From Apostichopus japonicus (Eukaryota > Echinodermata > Holothuroidea > Aspidochirotida > Stichopodidae): 64,000 nt of DNA. The notes under the pieces were generated by a model. It did no database searches and was not told where the DNA came from. It saw only the letters and a program-made list of their open reading frames with translations. The position numbers and the translations under genes were made by a program. Location: positions 23,087,984-23,151,983 of the forward strand of contig NC_092564.1 of assembly GCF_037975245.1 (NCBI RefSeq). The letters are read 5' to 3'. This document shows positions 1 through 64,000 of this stretch, one piece after another (position 1 is the first letter of the stretch; each line of letters opens with the position of its first letter).

Positions 1-439
1 TAACTTGAGACACCTCAATTTTTATGTAGAAAATGGGCACATTTTTAACCTGGGGAAAAGTGGGGGCACGTGCCCCCTGTGCCCCCCCCCCGGTTCCGCC
101 GCCCTTGCCGCCCATGCCCGTGAGAAGTGGTGACTGGGTGAAGAAAAAGCCATGCCGTTTGAAAACATGGGCAGAAAAAGTGAAAGTAGCGAAACCTAAG
201 GTAAAACGCGCGATAACGAAGTGATTATTTTCCAGGTTAATTGAGACTGTATCAAACGCGAGCTTAGGACAAACATATTCAAAGGTAATGGCATTACTAA
301 TCCCGATATGTCGTCTTTGAGGTGTGTGGAAAATCCGCAACGACCATCAAAGAGCAATTGAATATTTAGTCTACTTTTCGATTTCGAAAACACTTTTTTT
401 TTAAATTATGACAAAATTTTATGACACCTTTGATTTTTT

Positions 440-990
440 TTTTTGGGGGGGGGGGCCTGTTCCCCCGGGCCCCAATGGGCACGACGCCACTGACCCCAGG
501 GCCTCAGATATAGGCCCATTGCAGGGGTGGGCAACCTTTTGAATGAATGGGCCAAATTTTAGGAGTGAAAGATTGACACGGCCGCACCTAACCAACGGCC
601 TGCTGCTGATTTCAAACCTTTGATTCCGAGGACGTTCAAGCAATAGGTGTGTGTACTTAATCTGTATTCACAAAACCATAATGTCAATGCAGTCCTGTTG
701 ATAATTAATGGTGATAATAGACCAACCTGACAGCATCATAAGTGCAGATAAATTCTAAACAGCCAGCTCGTTTTTGGTGATGATGCAAAATAGATTAATT
801 TTTTTCTTTTTCTTGAGACATCTCACGGGCCGCAAAAAAAAAATCACTGGCGGGCCGCATGTGGCCCGCAGGTTGCCCACCCCTGGTCTATAGGAACGAT
901 GTCCCAAAATTTCCCCGGACATATAGGCGAAGGAAGCTATCCGCCGCGACTGCATGTGAGTTTCTCGACTTTCTGTCCTGGGAGTCATAC
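440..990. repeat. Dispersed repeat, inverse copy of 24130-24260, interrupted by the 522-885 MITE
   Basis: Bases 491-521 and 886-990 match, in reverse orientation, 24130-24245 (shared CGGACATAT..AGGCGAAGGAAGCTATCCGCCGCGACT block and the TCCTGGGAGTCAT end). This identifies the insertion target of the MITE. Confidence 0.75.
522..885. mobile_element. hAT-type MITE with CAGGGGTGGGCAACC terminal repeats (364 bp)
   Basis: Perfect 15-bp terminal inverted repeats CAGGGGTGGGCAACC...GGTTGCCCACCCCTG, the style of vertebrate and invertebrate hAT elements. The flanks GCCCATTG (514-521) and GTCTATAG (886-893) are decayed copies of an 8-bp target duplication. A paralogous empty site at 24209-24216 (minus strand GCCTATAG) shows the uninterrupted target. 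It is non-coding and non-autonomous. Confidence 0.88.
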
Positions 991-1621
991 CACAAAATGG
1001 TGCATTTCCTCATACGCCATTATTAATAATTTAAATAACTAACTAATAAGGCACAGCCCATATCCGAGCTCGTATAGCGAGCTTAGCGCAAATTTAGCGC
1101 CAGCATGTTAAACCAGGTTGCTAGGTCTACGAGAATACATTTACATGAAATTTGAAAACAAGGATAGCAAGACAAACAACTTTTATTATGTTTTCAGGAC
1201 CTCACACATGCGCATGTATCGTCAGACTTACAATAGGTCCCATGTGAGTGGTGGCTAAAGTGATGAAGGTATGAAAATAAATCAGTGGTTGTTCGTTGGA
1301 GTCCTCAAGCAAGTTACCTCGGTTGCTATGTGGATTTGCATCTGGTTATCGGGTGAATTCTGGTCGGAGCGTACTATGTAACCACCATGTACCCAGGGAC
1401 GTAGCTAAGGCCTGATGATTGGGGGGGGGGGGGGTGTAGTGGCTGAAAATCGGTTTTGAAGCCAGAAAATTCCAACTGCTGCTTTGTACCCCCCACCCTC
1501 GCGCTACTCGTCAACGATACGGTCAGTGTGAGTCAGAAAACCCAATCTTTCGCGACTGCACTTCTGTTACGAACTTGTTGCGATACATTTGTACCCACTG
1601 GCACTCATTTCAAAAACTTAT

Positions 1622-1907
1622 TGGCCCCCCCCCCCCCCCACCCCAACCAAATATTTTTGTGAAATTCGGGCAATATGCTGATAGCTTTTTTGATAATTTG
1701 CAATGTGTTTTTCAGTGGTTATACTGATATTATTATTACCCAACAATTATCACCAATACGGAAGGGCAATAAGACGGAAAATGATTGTATGCTATTTGCA
1801 TGCGATGTAAAAACCGATGCATGCCTGTATGATATACACATTATCATGTGTGATGCGCGCGTAGCGCGCGAAAAATTTGGTTATGTTTTTCGGGCAAGTC
1901 GTTACAA

Positions 1908-1938
<31 letters not shown>

Positions 1939-1968
1939 ACACAAACAAATTGGGCTCCTACGCCTATG
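1622..1968. mobile_element. Truncated CATAGGCGTAGGAGCC-family MITE
   Basis: Homologous to the complete copies at 37100-37646 and 41302-41846. It shares GGCAATATGCTGA, the near-palindrome GCGCGCGTAGCGCGCG and the right end GGGCTCCTACGCCTATG. The left terminal repeat is missing and replaced by a poly-C junction. It contains a short (CA)n tract. Confidence 0.7.
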
Positions 1969-2150
1969 ACGGTAGTTCTATTAAGCATTTTTTTGTAGTA
2001 TTCAAAATCATAAGAAGTTTTGTACGGTGGAGTATAAGAATCGCGAGAAACAATTTTCCAAGTGGCAAGGAAAACGTGGTAAATATGACAGGTTAAAGGT
2101 CAATTTTGACCGAAATTTTTAAAAAAATTTACATGAAAAGGGCTACATAA

Positions 2151-2184
2151 ACTAGAGTGCGACAGTCGGAAATTACGACTGTCG
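2151..2184. repeat. Perfect 14-bp inverted repeat GAGTGCGACAGTCG
   Basis: GAGTGCGACAGTCG, a 7-base loop, then CGACTGTCGCACTC. Part of the element family shared with 48690-48735, where related GACTGT(C/G)GCACTC words recur. Confidence 0.7.
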
Positions 2185-2283
2185 CACTCCAATTTTCCAA
2201 CTAGCGTCAGTTTTACCATGGCTTGGGGGTGAGACACACCCACACCCCCTCTAACGACGTCCCTGTGCGGTGAATATGGAACA

Positions 2284-2593
2284 CGATCACATGGTTCAGC
2301 CTCTGTTGAGTCATGGTGCTCCGTAGCCTTGTCTTCAAACGCATCAAAGCACTAAAAGATCTCTCGGCTTCCGTCGAACTGGCGGAGGAGACGAGGAGCA
2401 ACCGCAAGAGAGCTTCGACTTCACCAAACATAGCCCGTACCACTGGATTCATCAACTTGAATATTTGTCTATTCCCTTCAACCGACGACGAATGGAACTG
2501 GCCTCGAAATAAAGGCAGACTAAGCTTAAGATTGTTGGGGAGCTCAGGGTACCAACTCACGAGATCTGGGTGGAATTCTCCATTCAGCAACAA
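2284..2593 (-). pseudogene. hAT transposase fragment, C-terminal dimerisation region
   Basis: The minus-strand translation contains SSASSTEAERSFSALMRLKT and LRSTMTQQRLNHVIVFHIHR, the hallmark of the hAT-family C-terminal dimerisation domain (S-x-x-x-ER-x-FS-x-L...LR..M...RL). Only about 100 residues remain. The frame runs on into a MITE end (CAGGGACGTCG at about 2255-2265), so it is a truncated relic with no DDE catalytic core in view. It could have supplied transposase to related MITEs only from an intact copy elsewhere. Confidence 0.8.
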
Positions 2594-2999
2594 TGAGTGA
2601 TATTCGAGGATATGAATCCTAAGATGTGTAAGCCGTAACCAAATAGAGCCACAACACTACTCTTTTTCCAAATGTGTGGGGGGACATTTGATATTGTTTC
2701 CCCCATCCATCGAAATGTGGGGGGGACGTGTCCCCCCGCCCCCCTCTGGATTGACGCCCATGCTTTTAAGTACAATGAGGTGGTGAAAATGTTGTCAATA
2801 GGGTTCAGTCATATCGCATTCGACAGGACAGCCGTTGCCTGTCTAGGGGCCTAGGCTAACTATATCCGACCCAGCTGGGTCCAGTGAATAACAATACAGC
2901 AGCTGAGCAGACGACACTACTAAAGTAATTAGATTCCTATGTAATTGCTTCTACGATCGCTTCCTAAGAATTACCTGTGAAACTGCAGTTAGTTTATTT

Positions 3000-5500
3000 T
3001 ATATATATAGTCTGCATTATATAGTTGAGAGAACTACCTTAGTTAAATTGTTTGAGTGGTAAAAGCATGAAGTTATTTGGAAGGTCTAGCCCCGCAAGAA
3101 AATCTTAACAGCAGGTGTATTAGTATTGTTTTTCTGTGCTGTGTAGCATACATACAGTGAACCTACTGTGCAGTATGCTTTCCTTTTAACCATTGATTAC
3201 GCAGTGGCACAATATCTTATTTAAAATTAAACACAAACATATAGCAGAATTTATTGTACACTAATTGTTCTATTAAAAGACAGTGTCTTACTGTATGCAA
3301 GGACAACTTTCTCATTATTATGCTCACAATTTTTCTTCATTGCCATGGTAGGAATAAAACTGTTTGTACTTGCGAACAATGTTTCAATAAAACTGCATGG
3401 AAACCGATAAACAATATTATTTACTACCTTAGTAGTAGACTTAACTCTGCAAATCAACAAGACAAAAGTGACTCAAACAAAGGATAAGAGCTACAGTAGA
3501 GCTCATTTAATTTTTATTTTCTCGAAGCATACAGAAAAGAAAACAATCGATATAAAGCATATTGTATCAGCTGGCATTGTTTGTTTAAAGGAATGATTCA
3601 ACAGATGGTTCAAGTGTCTCTGTGCACAATTACACACCACAAGCAATTTTATTATTAAGAACAAATATGGTCAAGAATTGTAGTTTGCGTCATCAGTTAG
3701 TTGAGTAGTCAACGTTCATTTCAAAGGAGGATGAAAAAAATTGTAAATGAATATTGTTATTTGACTTCTGAATGCATTATGTAAATTATTAAAATTGAAA
3801 AAAATGGAACTTTGTGAAAATAATTACTGTATGTGCTACAGTACTGTGGTTATAATGTTCATTTGGTGGTAACATCTAGGAAACTGTCTTCATTACTATT
3901 TGCAGTACTATTTTAAGTAATACTCACTATAGGCATCAGAAAATTTAACACAAATGATATAACAAAGATTTTGTGCTTGCAGAGGGCAAACTATTCTATG
4001 CCACATGCTATGGCTTGTCAATATACTGTATGATAACATAACAGTTCATATAAGATGAACTTAACGCTTGTTACAGTATTTGCATACAAACTAGTGAGAA
4101 CAGGAAGTTCAAGAATGCATTTTATTTTATTTTGGAATCTGAAAACTTGACACACAATAATCAATAAATAAAGCTTAATTAAACATCATGCACGGTGTTG
4201 TTAACATCCACCTCAGTGAATAGAATGAAATTTTCTTATTTTGTTTCTGTGGTATTCAAAGTTGTAAATCCTAGGACACATGATAACAAAACAAGTCCAA
4301 AAAGTAGAACTGGATGGTTGTTCAAAACTTTAAAATGTTGTGTTGAGTGTTACATTTAAACTTGTAATGTTCACATCAGATGTGTGGCAATAAATCATTT
4401 GACATATATAATTTTACATCTCTACACTGCGAGAGACATATGATGAATGCAAGCAAAAGTAAGATATTAGTGGTGCTAAAATGAATATGAATGATTTTTG
4501 TTATCTTAGGGAGAATAAGAGATTTGAATGTGTGTTATAGAAAGCGAAAGTAAAGAAGGTAATGCGCAAAGAAATAAAATGTCATTTAACAAACTGACCT
4601 AGGTTATATCGGCCATGTTTTAAAAGCTAGTTAGTATTAAAGCAGACTCAAACAGATTTAGGCAATGTAGCCAGATAGAGCACCAACATTTAAGGAGATG
4701 CTAAAACAATTACAGTTACGTAGTCACAGAGTCAGAGCCATTGAGTGCATTGCTTGAAAAAGAGCAACAATCTGAAAAGGCCCATAGCCAGGACAGAAGT
4801 TTTAATGAACTTACAATTGGTTTAATGCTAATGTATGGTAACTTTAATAGCAGCCCATTTGTTCTTCAATACAATTTATTTCAAAATAGTATGAAGATCA
4901 CCTTCAAAGAGCAAACAACAACATCAAACATAAACACACACACACACATATTTAAATCATGCTTAATCGAAATAAGATGTTCAAACTTCAGCTGAAACAC
5001 TATTGCGACTAATTTGTCCAAACTTCAATGCTGCATGTTCTGAATTCATATCCTGCACGTTAACCCAAACCCTAATACCATCTGTATGGAGCTTCACTGA
5101 AGTAGGCAAAAGCAGATTTGAAATCAAAGGAACCCCGCAGGCCTGTCTGACCGTTTTTTAAATCTCATAAGCTGGTCTAAGTGATACATACGTATGTATA
5201 TGCCTAGAGAATTAGGGATGTTCCCCGCGAAAGTTTGTGTAGTTTTTTATACTAGTGTTGTATACTAGCACTTTACCAAGATGACAGCTCATTTTAGCGT
5301 ACAAATATTTAAAAGTCCTGAATTTACCCGACACGGGAGTCTTGGGCCAATTCCCCATAACAATCACTTTGTTTTTCATTAGATGCATGGTGATAGTCGA
5401 AAATGTTTTGAATCATTGCACAAATATCGGCAAATAATCAATACATTTTGTTTGCAAACAATTTAATGATCTAATGAAATGAAATTAACCAATTATCACC
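3000..5500. other. 3' flank of HSC70, no recognisable gene
   Basis: AT-rich DNA with low repeat content and short ORFs without family resemblance. It may include 3' UTR or intergenic sequence; nothing specific can be supported. Confidence 0.5.
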
Positions 5501-5540
5501 TTCTATTTACGGCTTAATTGGAGTTGGTCGAAATAGGGAA

Positions 5541-6008
5541 CAGCGGCGTCACCAGATTCTTCAGTCTGGGGGCACAGGGGACACCAGCATTTAATGGGGA
5601 GCACTTAGGTGGATACGGATCGCCGTCCTGGGGGAGGGGTCTAAGGGGAGGGAGTGCCCCCTCCCCCTTTAGATTTGATGCTAAATTCGATCTGAAGATA
5701 TCTCCAGAAATTGCTATTTTTGAGGTAATGATTTTAACAACGCGCCAGTGGCGTCACCAGATTTTTCTTCGATACCCAACGGTCAAGGATAAACTTTTTG
5801 ATTTTTTTCGCAGCTCATTTGAAGAAAATACGAATTTCTGTGCTTCTTTGTCCTTATGAAAAACCAACTCAGATGATGGGAGTTGAATATAACAAAATAT
5901 ATATATTTTTTTTACCAACCCAAATCTCAGATGGGGGGCACTCGGGGGGACTAGGTTTTCCAGGGGGCACGTGCCCCCTGCCCCCCCCCCCCCTTGGCGA
6001 CGCCACTG
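5541..6008. mobile_element. hAT-type MITE with CAGYGGCGTCACCAG ends (468 bp)
   Basis: Left end CAGCGGCGTCACCAG, right end ...TTGGCGACGCCACTG. Flanked by TAGGGAA at 5534-5540 and 6009-6015, a 7-bp perfect direct repeat (8 bp if one base was lost). A second internal copy of the left end (CAGTGGCGTCACCAG at 5746) shows nesting or duplication. Carries G- and C-rich blocks. Confidence 0.82.
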
Positions 6009-6528
6009 TAGGGAACAGCTCAATATATACGTACAACAGCAGCACGTGTCATCACTATTGCGTAACATAATATCAGCTAAACACGTAGTAGAATTATATA
6101 CATAAATGGTCAACACACAGCTTTCGAACAGTTATCAACAAATATCATCATCGTGTATAAATTGTGTATGGGTCGATCTATATCATAGAAAAGCAATAAA
6201 ACAACAGTACAGTAACTGTATAAAGCAAGTCTACTCTTTAGGATTCCAGCAATATACCAACATTAGGCCTACCGCCTACGTATATTTCAAAGTGAGCTGT
6301 TATGAATGATCAAAAATGTGTAACTTTACTACAACTTGGGACTTCCTTATGTGTGCAATCAAGTCAATCTTTCGAGTCTCAAGATGACGACGGCGATGAC
6401 TATTGTTAACAAAATTTTACAAGAATTAGATCCACAGCTTCAAATATATTCCAAAAGCCGTGCACACTAATTTAGGCTGTGATTTTGCATAACTGGCTTC
6501 CCATCCTACGTAGTTTCTCATTTGAGTG

Positions 6529-6534
6529 TTTAAT
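6529..6534 (-). terminator. Possible poly(A) signal ATTAAA downstream of HSC70
   Basis: ATTAAA on the minus strand about 50 bases after the TAA. It is a known signal variant, but the implied 3' UTR would be short; the true signal may lie further down (lower coordinates). No AATAAA close to the stop was seen on this strand. Confidence 0.2.
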
Positions 6535-6584
6535 GCAGTTAAGTTAAAAAAAATTATCCATCTTGGCACTGATGATCTATGAAT

Positions 6585-61590
<55,006 letters not shown>

Positions 61591-61608
61591 GTTTGATTGC
61601 TTCGATCT
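61591..61608 (-). promoter_or_regulatory. HSPA8: Probable 5'-UTR 3' splice site upstream of the HSC70 ATG
   Basis: On the minus strand the sequence before the ATG reads AAATTTAG|ATCGAAGC..., leaving a 16-base leader (61606-61591) before the start codon. HSC70 genes commonly have a 5'-UTR intron ending just before the ATG, so this is the likely acceptor of a non-coding first exon further up. I could not place that exon or the promoter with confidence. Confidence 0.45.
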
Positions 61609-61610
61609 AA

Positions 61611-64000
61611 ATTTAATTAGAGAAAATTGGTATTTAATTACTCACAAATTAAGCCTTGAACAAATACTGGGCCATAAACCCGATCTATCTAACCATTCAT
61701 CCATCCATCTGGCTCTCATCATAGGCTGAAAGGCTGTTGCTCGCAGGCCAGTGACTTGGTCCTTATTAAATTTATCCAAGTTGTTGCCTATGTTAAGGCT
61801 TCATGAAAGTTTACATGTAAGGAGTTCAAAGGTCATTTGGGGTCAAGGCAGGTCCATAAATGATATCCTGTTTAGTGCTTCTCATCATAGGGTTTTAACC
61901 TGGATGAAACTTTGTTGCAGTGGTTGATAGGTGAATTGGCACAAAAGGTTCACAAGTATAAGATGTCAAAGATTATGTCAGGAAGTAACTAGCTGAAAGC
62001 AAAATATGTTCAAACGACCAAACTTAGTAACAATAAGCAGGTGCTAGTGAGGTATAGAAAGAGCGCATTAATCTAAGGTCAAGGGTCATGTGAAACTATT
62101 AGCAGCCCAATTAAAAAATGATTCAAAGCTGTGTCACTACTCGAGGCTTGTCCAAATTTCCACATTTCAGTCTTTGAAGTGATACAATATACAATACAGG
62201 GACGTAGCAAGGGGGGAACAGTGGGAGAATCTGCCCCCCCCTCTTCAGTGTCGAAAAATATGTTACATACTGTTGTTTTTTATTTGGCATGGTATTTTGT
62301 CAGTGCTCTTTTGATCTGAATAATCGTCAGCTCCATAACTCGGTTATATTCGTAGTAACATTCAGGCCTACTGATTCAGCTACTTAGTTAGGCAGTTGCA
62401 ATTAGCTAAATTTAGCCTATAGCCTATTACAAGCCTACAGTTGGCCACTCTGTACTTAAATACATATAGCCTAGTAAGCCTACCTAACCGTAAACGATGG
62501 AGTGTCACGTATGCAAAGCGACGACGACAGCGTGCATTCTCATACTTTCTATGATTTGTCATAAGTTGTTGCACGAACACCATGTCAATTTATGAAGCTA
62601 AGCTACAGTAGCATTCGTACCTGATACGCACTTCCTATAAATAATTATGACACTGCTAAATATGAAAGTTTATATTGTCCATCAGTTAAGTTCATCAAAC
62701 GTATTAAAGTCCGGACATTGGATGCATGTGTCTGCTACATCGACAATTTTGTGTCACAATCTCTACACCTTAAGGATTTGCATATTTACTCCGATCTTAG
62801 CAGCAAAGTGTTTCATGATGGGCACTTGTGTCTTGCAGACCCTCAGAATCAAAGGTCAAAGCTCAGAGGTCAAATTAAGTAAACAATGATTTACCGCTGT
62901 AACTCTTAGGGGTAATATGGAATTGATATTAAACCTACAAAGGTGTTAAGGAAATGTCAAGGTTTATCAAAATACGTGCTTAACATGGTCACTGAGGTCA
63001 AATATCACAAAGTCAAATGTGTATTATTGGTGCATATATGGCTGGACCGACTTTCTTCTTACTTTGTAAGAAGTAGTGCCTTGATGGGGACTTGTGTCGT
63101 GCCGACCCTCAAAATGAAAGGTCTGAGGTAATATTAAGTAAAAAGTGAATTGTGTTATAACTCCAAGAGAAACAATTGACATTGGAATCTTCATAGGTAT
63201 AATAGAAATGTCAAGATCTGTCCATAAATGTGGCAACCATAATAAAAAAATGTCAAAAGTCAACTTTAGAGTTCAGAATTCAACAATTTAGAGTGCCCTG
63301 GGGGATAGATGAATGAATCAGATTGAGCTTTATGATGGTATAGTGCTATACAGGGCAGAACAATGGAACATATTCGGAGCCTGTAGCGCTATAGCATATA
63401 CTGACTTACTCACTTTGTGACATTACTTATGAAGCAAGTGAACACATAAGCCTAGTCTAGTCAGTCAACCTATAGTTCTCTACATTATGCTATATGTACT
63501 TGCAGACCAGATATAGGGCACAAAGTCTACTTTGGTTAGTCACGCATATTCATGGCACAAGTGGTTTGGGGATAGTGTTAGCCTGCATAACTAGTCTACC
63601 AATTATCATTGCACATCTGTCTTTGAACAAAGGTCACAACTTAATGTACCAAGATAGGCATGAAACATACACACTTAAGGTATTTAACTGTGGTGAATTT
63701 GTTGCCTCAAACTATGTAATTAACTTCTTCGAATGTTTAAGATCTGTCATATTTCACGTGAATTTACGATGTTCTACAGACACCTTTTCTGAATTCTCAT
63801 CTGAAGCATTTTCAGTAGCTTTTAGTAGCTTTGATACTGTGATAGGGACTTGTTTATTGAACAATGTTCACCACTTGAACTTATCAAACCATGCCTTGAT
63901 TTAATTTGAGTGCCTGGTTGGCATCGTTTTAGATAATGAAGGATTTTTTTATCATTAAAACATATTGTTCTCTAGAGGGACACGTTACCCTGTCATGGGA
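61611..64000. other. 5' flank of HSC70, dispersed repeats only
   Basis: Contains GGTCA-rich dispersed repeats (61830-62110, 62840-63270) and an isolated hAT-like end CAGGGACGTAGCAAGG at about 62199. The longest open frame (63494-63904) has no recognisable domain. The HSC70 promoter and non-coding first exon probably lie here, but I could not identify a convincing heat-shock element or TSS. Confidence 0.5.

Larger units (their letters stand above)
1394..2265. mobile_element. Composite hAT-like element with CAGGGACGT ends
   Basis: Starts CAGGGACGTAGCTAAGG and ends ...TCTAACGACGTCCCTG, imperfect inverted ends. Its left 260 bp and its 1980-2190 segment are repeated in reverse order and orientation at 49650-49893 and 48690-48910, so both belong to one family. 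No matching target duplication was found, and another element fragment is embedded at about 1622-1968. Confidence 0.55.

Noticed and set aside
1394-2265. Target-site duplication for the CAGGGACGT element
   Set aside because: Flanks CATGTACC and TGCGGTGA are unrelated, so insertion as one unit is not shown.
62600-62650. HSC70 promoter with TATTTATAG and a GTACGA donor on the minus strand
   Set aside because: The TATA-like word is too close to the putative donor to leave room for a TSS and exon; no heat-shock elements nearby.
63494-63904. 136-codon plus-strand ORF in the 5' flank
   Set aside because: No domain, weak composition signal and no recognisable homology; likely a chance ORF.

Overview
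This is a eukaryotic, animal window. It is dominated by one gene on the minus strand: a cytosolic heat-shock cognate 70 (HSPA8/HSC70-like) chaperone. Nine coding exons run from the ATG at 61590 to the stop at 6585. They join in phase at GT-AG sites into a 668-codon reading frame that ends in EEVD. The 2,007 coding bases are spread over 55,006 bases, so more than 96% of the gene is intron. The introns are crowded with hAT-type MITEs, LINE remnants, poly-G/poly-C tracts and microsatellites. Together with the HSC70 sequence this suggests a marine invertebrate, perhaps an echinoderm or another deuterostome, but I cannot name the species.

Layout: 1-6584 is the 3' flank, with MITEs, a piece of hAT transposase and about 2.5 kb of plain AT-rich DNA. 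Exons 9 and 8 lie at 6585-8449. Intron 7 (8450-23038) holds a THAP-domain element with terminal inverted repeats, two MITEs with clean target-site duplications, and an array of the 14-mer GTCACGCGAGTCAC. Exon 7 is at 23039-23201. Intron 6 (23202-30784) holds a 1.26-kb MITE-like element, a gag relic of an LTR retrotransposon, another nested element and a LINE 3' end. Exons 6 and 5 are at 30785-31629. Intron 4 (31630-56015, 24.4 kb) carries two LINE relics, one split by a MITE, plus a degenerate ~117-bp tandem array, several other tandem repeats and a tRNA-like SINE. Exons 4 to 1 are at 56016-61590. The 5' flank (61591-64000) shows a probable 5'-UTR splice acceptor and dispersed repeats.

No second intact gene was recognised. 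The host-gene signal is a single chaperone gene. Everything else readable is transposon biology: at least seven insertions have recognisable terminal repeats and 7-8-bp target duplications. In one case an empty paralogous site inside the window, and in another the continuity of an interrupted LINE reading frame, confirm the insertion.

The most unusual items are the GTCACGCGAGTCAC array, the THAP/TIR element with subterminal TGACGTCA palindromes, the ~117-bp TTTACG/GATTACG arrays, and an HSC70 substrate-binding domain in which the usual NQPGV loop reads NLQSV.
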